Assembly: GCA_902618555.1 (NCBI GenBank)
Contig: CACNAY010000002.1
Span: forward strand, 1-60,063
Source: an uncultured Pelagibacteraceae bacterium
GTDB taxonomy: Bacteria; Pseudomonadota; Alphaproteobacteria; Pelagibacterales; Pelagibacteraceae
Reading direction: 5' to 3'
DNA length: 60,063 bases
The position numbers and the translations under genes were made by a program. The notes below the pieces were generated by a model, which was not told the origin of the DNA, ran no database searches, and saw only the letters and a list, made by a program, of their open reading frames with translations. The first letter of the stretch is position 1; each line of letters starts with the position of its first letter. Of this stretch, positions 10,032 to 20,126 are shown in pieces.

Positions 10032-10823
10032 TTATTCACCCATATTAATTAAGGTTCCTCTTTTTTTTGCACCAAAATATGAAAAGTAAAAAACTATAAC
10101 ACCAAAAATAAAATATACTACAGATATGGAAATAGATTTAAAAATATTAAAGTAGTTTACTGAATTATTTATTAAAATATTTCGCATTTCTTCAAAAATG
10201 TGAACTAAAGGAAGACCCTTTGCAATAATTTGTAGGAAATCCGGTAAAATATCTATTGGATAATAAATACACCCTAAAGGAGCTAAGAAAAACAAACTTG
10301 CCCAAGCAATATTTTCAAAAGAAGGACCATATCTTAGTAGACCTGAAGTTACTAATAGACCTAAGGTAATCCCAAAAAGATATAATCCAATCAATAAAAA
10401 TATTAATGGTAATCCAAGGTGTAGTACAGAAACACCAAAAAGAGGTATTGCTATAATTACTGCAGGCACTAATCCAATCAGCGTTCTTATAATTGCTGTC
10501 AAAGTCAGAGCAGCTATTATTTCTCTTATTTTAATAGGAGCTATAAATAAATTCGTAAAATTTCTACTCCATATTTCCTCAAGAAACATCATATTAAAAC
10601 TTATACTAGCCCTAAAAAGAAAATCATATAAAATTGCTGCAGTAAGTATTACACCAACAGTATTGTTGTAATATTCAGAATTAAGCGTAAAAAACTTTGA
10701 TATAAATCCCCATAAAAAAATTTGAACAGTAGGCCAGTATATTAAATCCAAAACTCTTGGAAATGAATTCATTACTAAATAAAGATGCCTTAAACCTAGA
10801 GCATAAATTTTATTAAAATTCAT
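10032..10823 (-). CDS. ABC-2 type transporter permease
   Basis: Integral membrane half of an ABC exporter. Its 263 aa contain about six hydrophobic segments, starting with one near residues 22-45, and a C-terminal helix near residues 230-250. The layout matches ABC-2 permeases of the YadH/NodJ/drug-exporter type. It overlaps the ATPase gene by 11 bases, so the two must act together. The exported substrate is unknown. The downstream glycan-modifying genes hint at a polysaccharide or glycolipid, but two-gene ABC-2 exporters of unknown substrate also occur alone beside sua5-like genes. Confidence 0.88.
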   Translation of the reverse strand: MNFNKIYALGLRHLYLVMNSFPRVLDLIYWPTVQIFLWGFISKFFTLNSEYYNNTVGVILTAAILYDFLFRASISFNMMFLEEIWSRNFTNLFIAPIKIREIIAALTLTAIIRTLIGLVPAVIIAIPLFGVSVLHLGLPLIFLLIGLYLFGITLGLLVTSGLLRYGPSFENIAWASLFFLAPLGCIYYPIDILPDFLQIIAKGLPLVHIFEEMRNILINNSVNYFNIFKSISISVVYFIFGVIVFYFSYFGAKKRGTLINMGE

Positions 10824-11544
10824 CCTTGCTCCTCGCTAATTTTAAAAAAGTTTCCTCTAAATTATTTCTACCGTGTTTTTCTATTAAATTATTACAAGTT
10901 CCTTTATCTATAATTTTTCCTCTTCTCATCATTATAATACTATCGCAAAGCCTTTCTACTTCATTCATATTATGGGAAGCTAGTAAAACTGTTACCTTAT
11001 TTTTTGACTTATATTCCTGAATGTAGCTTCTTATGAAATCACCTATATCTGGATCTAAACTTGCTGTTGGTTCATCGAGAAGAAGAATTTCTGGTTTATT
11101 AATTAAAGATTTAGCAAGAGAGACTCTATTTTTTTGGCCTGATGAAAGTTCTCCAGTCTTTCTTTCAAAAAACTCTTTTATCTCTAAGTCATTTGAAATT
11201 TCATTTATTCTTTTTTTTAAATCTTTAATCCCGTATAACCTTCCATAAATTTCAAGGTTTTGTCTTACTGTTAATTTTTTCGGTAATTCAACGTAGGGAG
11301 AAGCAAAATTAAATCTTTTTAATATCTCGTCTCTTCCAAAAGAGTTCAAATTTTTATTTTCAATTAAAATTTCTCCACTTGATGGAGTAACAAGTCCTAA
11401 CATCATTCCAATAGTAGTTGTTTTTCCACAACCATTAGGTCCCAACAACCCAATAGTTTTATTTTTTTCTAAATGGAAGTTAATTTTATCTACCGCTAGG
11501 TATTTATTATAAATTTTACTTAAATTCTTAATTTCAATAAACAT
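10813..11544 (-). CDS. ABC transporter ATP-binding protein
   Basis: Nucleotide-binding half of the adjacent exporter. Of 243 aa, the Walker A is GPNGCGKT (residues 35-42), the signature is LSSGQKNR, the Walker B is ILLLDEPTAS and the H-loop is ASHNM. It lacks the C-terminal extension that binds O-antigen in Wzt-type ATPases, so a Wzm/Wzt system is unlikely. The start overlaps the tsaC/sua5 stop by one base and the end overlaps the permease start by 11, so all three genes are probably on one mRNA. Confidence 0.93.
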   Translation of the reverse strand: MFIEIKNLSKIYNKYLAVDKINFHLEKNKTIGLLGPNGCGKTTTIGMMLGLVTPSSGEILIENKNLNSFGRDEILKRFNFASPYVELPKKLTVRQNLEIYGRLYGIKDLKKRINEISNDLEIKEFFERKTGELSSGQKNRVSLAKSLINKPEILLLDEPTASLDPDIGDFIRSYIQEYKSKNKVTVLLASHNMNEVERLCDSIIMMRRGKIIDKGTCNNLIEKHGRNNLEETFLKLARSKDEF

Positions 11545-12491
11545 TATTTTGATGCTCTTAATAGCCTATCATTAATAGCTAACCCGGAACCTCGATTAGG
11601 TATTTTCGCTACAAAAATTTTTTTAAACCCTCTTTTTTTAATTTTTCTTAATATTTTATATAAATTAGCTGCTGCTTCTTTCAAGTCGGCTTTTTTGCTT
11701 AAATTAAAATTATTTGGATTTTTTTTGAATTTTTTTCCAAATACGAGATAGGCATGGCTTGGTTTAGAAGGTTTGCCAACAAAAATGATTGGTATTCCTG
11801 GTGAGTAATGTTTTTTCATCATACCTGGAGATTTAATTTTAAAATTTTTTTTTGCTAAAGATAATTTTAAAAAAGGTTTAATTTCGCTTGAACTTATTAT
11901 CCCTGGCCTGAGTATTTTTGGCTTACCCGTCAAATCAATTACAGTTGACTCAATACCAATTTTAGATTTACCACCGTTTATTATTATTTTTAATTTTTTT
12001 TTAAAATCTTCAAATACGTCATTTGCGCTAACTGGACTTATGCCAGACGAAATATTTGCACTAGGCATGGCTAAAGGAAAATTTAAAAATTTAAGAACTG
12101 TTTTGACTACTCTATTACTAGGAAACCTTATTGCCACAGTATTTAGATTTGCCGTTACTATAGAATGGATTTTTGATTTTGTATTTTTTTTTAAAATAAA
12201 AGTTAAAGGCCCTGGGCAAAATTTTTTGTATAGTTTATAGAAATTCTTATTTAGGATGACATCTTTGTTTGCATCTTTGAAATTATTATAATGAACAATT
12301 AATGGGTTGATTTTTGGCCTTCTTTTTAATTTAAAAATCTTTTTTACTGCCTTTCCCGAATAAGCATTTCCAGCTAATCCATAAACTGTTTCTGTTGGTA
12401 AACCCACTAAATTACCTTGTTTTAAAGATTTTATTGTTTTTTTAAGGCTCTTTGAGTTGAAAGAATATATATTTGAATAGATGTTTTTCAT
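11544..12491 (-). CDS. tsaC: L-threonylcarbamoyladenylate synthase (Sua5 type)
   Basis: Makes threonylcarbamoyl-AMP from threonine, bicarbonate and ATP, the first step of the t6A37 modification of ANN-decoding tRNAs. Of 315 aa, the YrdC domain occupies about residues 14-200 with GLPTETVYGLAG and KRRPKINPL. The C-terminal ~100 residues match the Sua5 extension, which the short TsaC proteins lack. It is the first gene of the minus-strand run. Only 21 bases separate its start from the divergent xseB, so its promoter must overlap coding sequence. Confidence 0.93.
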   Translation of the reverse strand: MKNIYSNIYSFNSKSLKKTIKSLKQGNLVGLPTETVYGLAGNAYSGKAVKKIFKLKRRPKINPLIVHYNNFKDANKDVILNKNFYKLYKKFCPGPLTFILKKNTKSKIHSIVTANLNTVAIRFPSNRVVKTVLKFLNFPLAMPSANISSGISPVSANDVFEDFKKKLKIIINGGKSKIGIESTVIDLTGKPKILRPGIISSSEIKPFLKLSLAKKNFKIKSPGMMKKHYSPGIPIIFVGKPSKPSHAYLVFGKKFKKNPNNFNLSKKADLKEAAANLYKILRKIKKRGFKKIFVAKIPNRGSGLAINDRLLRASK

Positions 12492-12512
12492 AATGTAATT
12501 ATTATTTAGTTT

Positions 12513-12716
12513 ATGAAAATGGAAAATATTCCAGCTGAAATCAAAAGTAAATCATTAAAAGAGGCTCGAGATGAAATAAATGACATTCTTATAAAACTCG
12601 AGAGTGACAATTTTGATTTAAAAAGTGCTGAAAATATTTACAAAAGACTAATTTACTTAAACAAACATGTAGAAAACCTATTTAAAATAAAATCTAAAGA
12701 GATATCTAAATCATAA
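12513..12716 (+). CDS. xseB: Exodeoxyribonuclease VII small subunit
   Basis: Small helical subunit of exonuclease VII, which degrades single-stranded DNA. The 67 aa fit the family pattern: SLKEARDEINDILIKLES, a turn, then a second helix with Y-K-R-x4-L-x-K-H. Identification rests on this pattern and on position: xseB-ispA-dxs is a well-known proteobacterial gene order. An internal ATG (MENIP, two codons in) is an alternative start. The large subunit gene xseA is not in the window. Confidence 0.85.
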   Translation: MKMENIPAEIKSKSLKEARDEINDILIKLESDNFDLKSAENIYKRLIYLNKHVENLFKIKSKEISKS

Positions 12717-12727
12717 AAATTACTTAA

Positions 12728-13603
12728 ATGATAAATATAAAATTAAAAAGAAACGCCAAAAAAGTTGATAAATTTTTGATAAATTTTATTAATAGTCAGA
12801 AAAAATCTTTACTAGTAGCCCCTATGAAATATGGGTTAATTTCTGGGGGTAAAAAAATAAGGTCTACAATAATTTTTGATGTGGGAAGATTATTTAAGAT
12901 CAAAGAAAAAAAACTCATTCATATTTGCGCAGCTGTCGAATGTATTCATTCTTACTCTTTAATACACGACGATCTTCCTTGTATGGACAATGACTCTTAC
13001 AGGAGAGGAAAGCCTTCAACTCATAAAAAATATGGTGAGGCTACTGCAGTGCTCGCAGGAAATTCATTACTTACTTTAGCATTTGAGATAATTTCTGATA
13101 AAAAAAATTTACTAAATAATAATCAAAAAAATGAAATTACGCGACTTTTATCAAATTTTTCTGGTCATACAGGTATAGCTGGAGGGCAAGAGTTAGATTT
13201 GAAATTTGAAAACAAAAGAAAAAAAATCAGTCAAATTATAGATATGCAGAGGAAAAAGACAGGCAAACTTTTTAATTTTTGCTTTCAATCAATCGCTATA
13301 GTTGCAAAAAAAAATAAAAAGACAAAAATTTTCTATGGAAAACTTGGAGAAGATATTGGTTTATTATTTCAATTAGCTGATGATTTTTTAGACATCATAG
13401 GTTCAAAAAAATTAGTAGGTAAACCAATAAAAAAAGATAAAAAAAAAGGAAAATCGACTTTAATTCATTTGCTTGGTTATAAAAATACAATCAATTATGC
13501 TGATAAATTACAGAAAAAAATATTGCTTAAATTAAAAAAACATGGAAAAAATGCAAACGAGTTAAAAAAAACTGTTAGATTTATTTTAGAAAGAAGTTTT
13601 TAA
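12728..13603 (+). CDS. ispA: Short-chain polyprenyl (farnesyl) diphosphate synthase
   Basis: Condenses IPP with DMAPP and GPP to farnesyl diphosphate. Of 291 aa, the first aspartate-rich motif is DDLPCMD (residues 81-87), the second is DDFLD near residue 220, and GGKKIRS sits at residues 40-46. The motif spacing fits type II FPP synthases rather than long-chain enzymes; the window also holds a separate long-chain enzyme. It overlaps dxs by one base (TAATG), so supply of C5 units and their condensation are encoded together. Confidence 0.94.
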   Translation: MINIKLKRNAKKVDKFLINFINSQKKSLLVAPMKYGLISGGKKIRSTIIFDVGRLFKIKEKKLIHICAAVECIHSYSLIHDDLPCMDNDSYRRGKPSTHKKYGEATAVLAGNSLLTLAFEIISDKKNLLNNNQKNEITRLLSNFSGHTGIAGGQELDLKFENKRKKISQIIDMQRKKTGKLFNFCFQSIAIVAKKNKKTKIFYGKLGEDIGLLFQLADDFLDIIGSKKLVGKPIKKDKKKGKSTLIHLLGYKNTINYADKLQKKILLKLKKHGKNANELKKTVRFILERSF

Positions 13604-15522
13604 TGACAAGATTAATAAAACAAATAAATTTTCCATCTGATCTAAGAAAATTTAAAAAAGAAAATTTAAAACAAATTTCAGATGAATTAAGAGATGAATT
13701 GATTGATGTAGTATCTGAAACCGGCGGACATCTTGGCGCTGGATTAGGAGTAGTAGAACTAACTGTAGCCCTACACTATGTTTTTGACACACCTAAAGAT
13801 AAACTTGTTTGGGATGTAAGCCATCAATGTTACCCACATAAAATTATAACTGGAAGAAGAGATAGAATAAAAACTTTGAGAAAGGGTGGGGGATTATCAG
13901 GGTTCACAAAAAGATCAGAAAGTGAATATGACCCGTTTGGCGCTGCTCACAGTTCAACATCTATCTCATCTACTCTAGGAATGTCAGTAGCAAAAAAATT
14001 ATCTAACAATAGAAATAATGTAATTGCAGTAATAGGCGATGGAGCAATGAGCGCAGGAATGGCATACGAGGCTATGAATAATGCAGGGGCACTAAAGTCA
14101 AATTTAATTGTAGTTTTAAATGATAATGATATGTCAATAGCAAGACCAGTTGGAGCTATGAGTAAATATTTGGCTAACCTTTTATCTGGAAAACTATATT
14201 TTAATTTTAGAGAAACTATAAAAATGATTATTTCTGCATTTTCAAAAAGATTTAGTCAAAAAGCCGGTAAAGCAGAAGATATGTTAAGAAATATGGTTAC
14301 GGGAGGTACATTATTCAGTGAGTTGGGATTTTATTATATTGGGCCAATTGACGGACACGACGTAGAGAACTTGGTGCAAATATTTGAGAATGTTAAAAAT
14401 TCTAGTCATCAAGGACCAGTATTAATACATGTTAGAACTCAAAAAGGAAAAGGATACAAACCAGCAGAAGACTCTGGCGATAAGTATCATGGTGTATCAA
14501 AATTTAATATTTCGACAGGAGAACAGTCGAAATCAAAATCAAATACACCATCTTATACAAAAGTTTTTGCAGAAACTTTGATTAAACATGCTGAACAGGA
14601 TACAAAAATAGTAGGGATAACAGGCGCAATGCCATCAGGTACTGGACTTAATTTATTTGAAAAAAAGTTTCCAGATAGAACATTTGATGTGGGAATAGCA
14701 GAACAACATGCAGTAACTTTTGCAGCAGGATTAGCTACAGAGGGATATAAGCCTTATGCAGCGATTTACTCTACATTTTTACAAAGAGCTTATGATCAAG
14801 TAGTTCATGATGTTGCTCTACAATCTTTGCCTGTAAGATTTGCAATAGATAGAGCTGGACTTGTTGGCGCAGACGGACCAACACACGCAGGTTCTTTTGA
14901 CATCACTTATTTATCTACTTTACCTAATTTTGTAGTAATGGCTGCAAGTGATGAAGCAGAACTTGTAAAAATGATTAATACTTCAGTTGAAATTAATGAC
15001 AGACCCTCAGCTTTTAGGTATCCTAGGGGAAACGGTATTGGAGTAGAGCTACCTTCTATAAAAGAAAAATTAGTAATCGGAAAAGCAAGGATTATTAAAG
15101 AGGGAAAAAAAGTTGCTTTACTAAATTTTGGTGCAAGGCTGGAAGAATGTAAAAAGGCATCAAAACAACTTTCTCTAAAAGGTATCGATGTTACAATAAT
15201 AGATGCAAGATTTGCTAAACCTTTAGATGAAAAATTAATTATGGAAGTTGCGACTAATCATGAGGTTTTAATAACATTAGAAGAAGGCTCAGTAGGCGGC
15301 TTTGGATCACATGTTATGCAACTTTTATCTGAACGAGGTGTTTTTGATACTGGCTTAAAATTTAGATCTATGATTTTACCAGATATCTTTATTGACCAAG
15401 ATATCCCTGATAAAATGTACGAGGTAGCCGGTTTAGACAATCTTTCAATTATTAAAAAAGTGGAAGAGACTTTAAACTCTAATGTAATTTTAGCTAAAAA
15501 TAAAAATAAGATACCTATTTAA
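13603..15522 (+). CDS. dxs: 1-deoxy-D-xylulose-5-phosphate synthase
   Basis: Thiamine-diphosphate enzyme that joins pyruvate and glyceraldehyde-3-phosphate in the first step of the MEP isoprenoid pathway. At 639 aa it is full length. GGHLGAGLG places the conserved active-site His at residue 43, and the ThDP motif starts with GDGAMSAG (145-152). The transketolase domain carries [17 protein letters not shown]. It shares a 4-base TTAA with the stop of convergent aroC, so both stop codons lie in one tetranucleotide. Confidence 0.97.
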   Translation: MTRLIKQINFPSDLRKFKKENLKQISDELRDELIDVVSETGGHLGAGLGVVELTVALHYVFDTPKDKLVWDVSHQCYPHKIITGRRDRIKTLRKGGGLSGFTKRSESEYDPFGAAHSSTSISSTLGMSVAKKLSNNRNNVIAVIGDGAMSAGMAYEAMNNAGALKSNLIVVLNDNDMSIARPVGAMSKYLANLLSGKLYFNFRETIKMIISAFSKRFSQKAGKAEDMLRNMVTGGTLFSELGFYYIGPIDGHDVENLVQIFENVKNSSHQGPVLIHVRTQKGKGYKPAEDSGDKYHGVSKFNISTGEQSKSKSNTPSYTKVFAETLIKHAEQDTKIVGITGAMPSGTGLNLFEKKFPDRTFDVGIAEQHAVTFAAGLATEGYKPYAAIYSTFLQRAYDQVVHDVALQSLPVRFAIDRAGLVGADGPTHAGSFDITYLSTLPNFVVMAASDEAELVKMINTSVEINDRPSAFRYPRGNGIGVELPSIKEKLVIGKARIIKEGKKVALLNFGARLEECKKASKQLSLKGIDVTIIDARFAKPLDEKLIMEVATNHEVLITLEEGSVGGFGSHVMQLLSERGVFDTGLKFRSMILPDIFIDQDIPDKMYEVAGLDNLSIIKKVEETLNSNVILAKNKNKIPI

Positions 15523-16601
15523 CCACATTGCGCTCTGTTCATTAAAAAATGATCTAATAAAACACAATTGATCATTGCTTCACCTATCGGTACAGCTCTT
15601 ATGCCTACACAAGGATCGTGTCTTCCTTTAACAGAAATTTTAGTATTTTTACCTTTTTTATCTATTGTGTTTCTACTAGTTAAAATTGATGATGTAGGTT
15701 TAACAGCAAAAGAAGCTACGATGCTCTGCCCTGAAGAAATTCCGCCCAAAATTCCCCCAGCTTGATTAGATTTAAATTTTACTTTACCTGAGCTTTTATT
15801 CATTTCATCGGAGTTTTCCTCTCCACTTAAAAAAGCTGCGTTCATACCTGCTCCAATATTGACCCCCTTTACTGCATTAATACTCATTAAAGCGGCAGCT
15901 ATATCTGTATCTAATTTTGAGTAAATCGGAGCACCTAAACCAACTGGAACACCAGTCGCTCTTAATTCAATAATCGCACCACATGACGAACCAGCCTTTC
16001 TTACAGCTAAAAGATATTTTTCCCAGAGTTTAACAGAATTTCTGTCAGGGCAGAAAAAAGGATTTTTTCTTATCTCACTATCTTTCCACTTTGTTTTATC
16101 GCATGACATTAACCCTAGCTGAGTAACAGCGCCTATTACATTAAATTTTTGTCCAATTACTTTTTTTAATACAACTTTTGCTACAGCACCTGCTGCAACT
16201 CTACAAGCTGTCTCTCTTGCAGATTGTCTTCCACCCCCTCTGAAATCTCTTATTCCATATTTTTTGAAATACGTATAATCAGCATGACCAGGTCTGAATT
16301 TATTTTTTATTGTTTCATAGTCCCTAGATCTTTTGTCCTCATTATGTATGATGATAGATATTGGTGTGCCAGTTGTTTTTCCTTCAAAAACTCCAGATAA
16401 AATTATAGCTTTATCCGACTCTTTTCTTTGTGTTGTAAATTTTGACTGCCCGGGCCTTCTTCTATCCATATCTCTTTGAATATCTTTCTCAGATATAGGA
16501 ATATTTGGGGGGCAACCATCGATAACACAGCCAATTGCTGGCCCGTGAGATTCTCCCCATGTAGTAAACCTAAAAATTTTTCCAAAAGTATTAAAAGACA
16601 T
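15519..16601 (-). CDS. aroC: Chorismate synthase
   Basis: FMN-dependent 1,4-elimination of EPSP to chorismate, the last shikimate-pathway step. At 360 aa it shows the start [33 protein letters not shown], the flavin/phosphate segment [17 protein letters not shown], and [18 protein letters not shown], all family hallmarks. The start is supported by the conserved N-terminus. Only 34 bases separate it from divergent pdxH. Confidence 0.97.
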   Translation of the reverse strand: MSFNTFGKIFRFTTWGESHGPAIGCVIDGCPPNIPISEKDIQRDMDRRRPGQSKFTTQRKESDKAIILSGVFEGKTTGTPISIIIHNEDKRSRDYETIKNKFRPGHADYTYFKKYGIRDFRGGGRQSARETACRVAAGAVAKVVLKKVIGQKFNVIGAVTQLGLMSCDKTKWKDSEIRKNPFFCPDRNSVKLWEKYLLAVRKAGSSCGAIIELRATGVPVGLGAPIYSKLDTDIAAALMSINAVKGVNIGAGMNAAFLSGEENSDEMNKSSGKVKFKSNQAGGILGGISSGQSIVASFAVKPTSSILTSRNTIDKKGKNTKISVKGRHDPCVGIRAVPIGEAMINCVLLDHFLMNRAQCG

Positions 16602-16635
16602 AGATAATTAATGTATAGATTATTTTATAGAAATT

Positions 16636-17268
16636 ATGAATCAAAAAAATGGCAAAAATTCACTGGGTTTAGATATTATCTTTGAAGATGTAGATAATCC
16701 TATAGAATTGTTCAAAAAATGGTTTTCAAAGGCAGAGGAGAGCGAAATTAATGACCCGAACGCCGTTGCTATTGCAACTTCAAACAAAAATAATCAACCT
16801 AATGTAAGGATGGTACTTCTTAAAGGTTTGAGCGACAAAGGATTTGTTTTTTATACTAATTTTAATAGTAAAAAAGGAAACGAACTAAAAGAAAATCAAA
16901 AAGCCTCAATGTGCTTTCATTGGAAAAGTTTAAGACGCCAAGTAAGAGCTTTAGGAAAAGTAGAGGAAGTTTCAACTAAGGAGGCAGACGATTATTTTAA
17001 TTCGCGACCATACAAAAATAGAATTGGTGCATGGGCTTCTACACAATCAGCAATTCTAGACCAAAGAGAAACATTTACCAATAAAATAAAACAATTTGAA
17101 AAAAAATTTCCTGATCAAAAAAATGTACCAAGACCTCCCTACTGGTCTGGATGGAGATTGTTACCTGAAGAAATAGAATTTTGGTTGGATGGCGAAGGCA
17201 GGATTCACGAGAGATTAAACTATAGAAAAAAAAACGGTAACTGGGAGAAAGAGCTTCTCTATCCTTAA
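16636..17268 (+). CDS. pdxH: Pyridoxamine/pyridoxine 5'-phosphate oxidase
   Basis: FMN-dependent oxidation of PNP or PMP to pyridoxal 5'-phosphate. At 210 aa it has the usual length and motifs: NVRMVLLKG, the FMN-binding region KGNELKENQKASMCFHWK, SRPYKNRIGAWAS, and the C-terminal PxxWxGWRLLPEEIEFW block ending ERLNY. The stop shares the TTAA tetranucleotide with the convergent polyprenyl synthase gene (overlap 17265-17268). Confidence 0.95.
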   Translation: MNQKNGKNSLGLDIIFEDVDNPIELFKKWFSKAEESEINDPNAVAIATSNKNNQPNVRMVLLKGLSDKGFVFYTNFNSKKGNELKENQKASMCFHWKSLRRQVRALGKVEEVSTKEADDYFNSRPYKNRIGAWASTQSAILDQRETFTNKIKQFEKKFPDQKNVPRPPYWSGWRLLPEEIEFWLDGEGRIHERLNYRKKNGNWEKELLYP

Positions 17269-18278
17269 AAAGATCTGTTGAGACTAAAGCTAGTCAAATT
17301 TTGTAAGATTTTTTTATCTTCGTTATCAGGAAAAATTGCTAATGCATCATAAGAAACGTTCACGAAGTATTCTGCTTTTTTGAAAGTAGCTTCTACTGCT
17401 TTATATTTGTTTATAAGAGACAATGTATTACTAAAATCTTGTTCGGTTCTTTTTTCTTTTCTCAAAATTTTATTAAGAAAATTTTTTTCTTCTTTATTTC
17501 CTTTTTGAAAAATAATAATCATAGGAAGAGTAACTTTTCCTTCAAAAAAATCCTTTCCTATTTCTTTACCAAATAATTTTTCTTTAGCATAAAAGTCAAG
17601 GGCGTCGTCTGCAATTTGAAAAGCCAACCCTAAGTTTCTTCCGTATGATTCTAAAGCTTTTTTTTCTTTTTCATTACTTCCTGATAAACAAGCTCCTGTT
17701 TTAGTTGCTGCAGAAAAAAGTGAAGCTGTTTTTAAATTTATTATATCTATGTATGTTTCCTCTAGCAGGTCAGCTTCACCTTTATGTTGAAGTTGAAGAA
17801 CCTCACCCTGAGCTATTTTTGAGGATGTAGAGGACAACAATTTTAAAACTTCTAAATCACCATCTTCAACCATCATCTCAAAACATCTACTAAGCAAATA
17901 ATCGCCTACCAAAATAGATGATTGATTACCCCAAACAGAATTTGTAGTTTTTACACCTCTCCTTAATTCACTTTCATCAATTACGTCATCATGTAAAAGA
18001 GTTGCAGAATGTATTAATTCTACACAGGCAGCTAAATTTATATCTCTTTTATCTTCTTTATATCCAGTTAATTTTGCAGACTCTAAAGTAAGGAGTGCTC
18101 TTAATCTTTTGCCTCCTGACTTTAAATGATGATTGCTCATCTTCTGAATTAGGTTTACATCACTTCTTAATTTTTCTTGGATTAGATTTTCAACTTTTTG
18201 TAATTTATCACCAAGAAGATTCCTAAGTTCCAGATAAGCAGAATTTGCCGATTTTTTTAGAGGTACAACTAATCCCAT
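17265..18278 (-). CDS. ispB: Long-chain polyprenyl (octaprenyl/decaprenyl) diphosphate synthase
   Basis: Makes the isoprenoid side chain of ubiquinone. Of 337 aa, GGKRLRA is at residues 55-61, the first aspartate-rich motif is DDVID (97-101) followed by RRG, and the second is QIADDALDFY. The DDxxD spacing is that of long-chain enzymes, unlike the ispA product. Chain length (C40 or C50) cannot be read from sequence by eye. It is a single gene, divergent from the S49 peptidase gene across 147 bases. That gap holds a small hairpin (GGTG/CACC, 18332-18342) and otherwise AT-rich sequence. Confidence 0.9.
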   Translation of the reverse strand: MGLVVPLKKSANSAYLELRNLLGDKLQKVENLIQEKLRSDVNLIQKMSNHHLKSGGKRLRALLTLESAKLTGYKEDKRDINLAACVELIHSATLLHDDVIDESELRRGVKTTNSVWGNQSSILVGDYLLSRCFEMMVEDGDLEVLKLLSSTSSKIAQGEVLQLQHKGEADLLEETYIDIINLKTASLFSAATKTGACLSGSNEKEKKALESYGRNLGLAFQIADDALDFYAKEKLFGKEIGKDFFEGKVTLPMIIIFQKGNKEEKNFLNKILRKEKRTEQDFSNTLSLINKYKAVEATFKKAEYFVNVSYDALAIFPDNEDKKILQNLTSFSLNRSF

Positions 18279-18425
18279 TTACAATATTTATATTTGTTTT
18301 TAGCCAATAATAAATTTTTAAATGGACCCGTGGTGACGCACCCCATAATTCAACTATAAGTAGCGTAATTATTAATTAAATTTTAATTTTTTACTGTTAT
18401 AAGAATATAATTAATCATCAAAAAT

Positions 18426-19238
18426 ATGTTTTCAATTTTTAAGAAAAAAAAAGTGGTTCCGCATGTCAGGCTTACTGGCATCATAGGTTCAGCTGGAAAA
18501 TTTAAACAGGGCATGGAATTAGCTAATCAGAGAGATATTTTGAAGAAAGCTTTTGCAGTAAAAAAAATTTCTCATGTTGCAATTTCAATCAATTCCCCTG
18601 GTGGATCACCAGTTCAATCACATTTAATATATAGTTATATAAGGCAGCTTGCTGAAAAACATAAAGTAAAAGTTATTATATTTGCCGAAGACGTTGCAGC
18701 ATCAGGTGGATATTTTATTGCATGCGCGGGAGATGAAATTTATGCAAACTCAAGTTCAATCATTGGTTCAATAGGAGTAATTTCTGCGTCCTTTGGTTTT
18801 AAAGACCTAATTCGAAAGATTGGAGTTGAAAGAAGAGTTTATACAGCTGGAAAAAATAAAAGCACTTTAGATCCATTTAAAGAGGAAAAAGAGGAGGACA
18901 TTAAAAGATTAAAAACTATACAACTTGAATTACATGAAGACTTTATAAAAGTTGTCCAAAATAGCAGAGGGTCAAAACTCAAGGATCCCGAAAAAAATAA
19001 TATTTTTACTGGAGAATTTTGGACTGGAAAAACATCATTAAAGCTTGGTTTAATTGATGGTATTGGAAACGCTGACCAAGTGTTAAAAGAAAAATTTGGT
19101 GAAAAAGTAATTATTAAAACATTTGAAAAACCAAAAGGTTTTATCGCAAGAAAACTTTCTTCATCTGTTCAAGACCCAGTTGAAAAACTTCTGAATTTAA
19201 TTGAAGAAAAATCGATGTGGCAAAAATTTGGTTTATAG
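18426..19238 (+). CDS. S49-family serine peptidase (SppA/SohB-like)
   Basis: Signal-peptide-peptidase-like protease with a Ser/Lys dyad. Of 270 aa, the nucleophile is Ser93 in AASGGYFIACAGDE and the general base is probably Lys145 in AGKNKSTLDPF; SINSPGGSPVQS at 55-66 is the oxyanion region. It is half the length of E. coli SppA, a single-domain form. No clear signal peptide or membrane helix is seen at the N-terminus, so it may be cytoplasmic or peripheral. glyQ starts one base after its stop codon. Confidence 0.9.
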   Translation: MFSIFKKKKVVPHVRLTGIIGSAGKFKQGMELANQRDILKKAFAVKKISHVAISINSPGGSPVQSHLIYSYIRQLAEKHKVKVIIFAEDVAASGGYFIACAGDEIYANSSSIIGSIGVISASFGFKDLIRKIGVERRVYTAGKNKSTLDPFKEEKEEDIKRLKTIQLELHEDFIKVVQNSRGSKLKDPEKNNIFTGEFWTGKTSLKLGLIDGIGNADQVLKEKFGEKVIIKTFEKPKGFIARKLSSSVQDPVEKLLNLIEEKSMWQKFGL

Positions 19239-20123
19239 ATGCCAGTTAAAAAAAAAGCTAGTAAAAAAAATAACTCCCTTTCTTTTCAAGATATAATAAT
19301 GAATCTTCAAAAATTTTGGGGAAGAAATGGCTGTGTAATTTTACAGCCATATGATTTAGAAGTTGGAGCTGGGACTTTTCATCCTGCAACTACGTTAAGA
19401 TCTCTAGGCCCTAAACCATGGAAAGCTGCTTATGTTCAGCCCTCAAGAAGACCAACGGACGGCAGATATGGTGAAAACCCAAATCGTTTACAACACTATT
19501 ATCAATATCAAGTAATTATTAAACCATCCCCAAGTAACATTAAACAAACATATTTAAAAAGCTTAGCAGCTATTGGTATAGATGTTAAAAATCATGATAT
19601 CCGTTTTGTTGAAGATGATTGGGAAAGTCCAACCTTAGGGGCAGCAGGATTAGGATGGGAAGTTTGGTGTGATGGAATGGAGATTACCCAATTTACTTAT
19701 TTTCAACAAATGACAGGTATAGAATGTAAACCTGTTCCAGTTGAAATTACTTATGGTCTTGAGAGGCTATGTATGTTTGTTCAAGAAAAAAATAATGTTT
19801 TTGATCTGGATTGGAATAATAATGGTGTGAAATATAAAGAAGTTTTCTTTCAAGCAGAAAAAGAATTTTCTGCTTATAACTTTGAGTTTGCAAATACTGA
19901 TGCTTTACTTAAAAGTTTTGAAAATACTGAAAATGAATGTAAATCTTTACTTCAAAAAAATCTTTCATTACCAGCTTATGATCAGTGTTTAAAAGCTAGT
20001 CATATATTTAACTTATTAGATGCCCGAGGAGTTATAGGTGTAGCAGAAAGAACTGGTTATATCACAAGGATAAGAGAGCTTGCAAAAGGATGCGGCTCAC
20101 TATGGTTAAGCTCTCAAAGTTAA
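19239..20123 (+). CDS. glyQ: Glycyl-tRNA synthetase alpha subunit
   Basis: Catalytic subunit of the bacterial α2β2 class II glycyl-tRNA synthetase. Of 294 aa, it shows [17 protein letters not shown], the motif 2 region [35 protein letters not shown] and the motif 3 block [10 protein letters not shown] short lysine-rich N-terminus precedes the core. It is followed after 3 bases by glyS, as expected. Confidence 0.97.
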   Translation: MPVKKKASKKNNSLSFQDIIMNLQKFWGRNGCVILQPYDLEVGAGTFHPATTLRSLGPKPWKAAYVQPSRRPTDGRYGENPNRLQHYYQYQVIIKPSPSNIKQTYLKSLAAIGIDVKNHDIRFVEDDWESPTLGAAGLGWEVWCDGMEITQFTYFQQMTGIECKPVPVEITYGLERLCMFVQEKNNVFDLDWNNNGVKYKEVFFQAEKEFSAYNFEFANTDALLKSFENTENECKSLLQKNLSLPAYDQCLKASHIFNLLDARGVIGVAERTGYITRIRELAKGCGSLWLSSQS

Positions 20124-20126
20124 TTT

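Noticed and set aside
7485-10032. A complete tRNA-integrated mobile element
   Set aside because: No integrase, no transposase and no second copy of the tRNA 3' end could be seen; only the position and gene types suggest an accessory module.
18332-18342. GGTG/CACC hairpin upstream of the S49 peptidase gene as a regulatory element
   Set aside because: Only four base pairs with a three-base loop, within a 147-base gap that shows no other structure.
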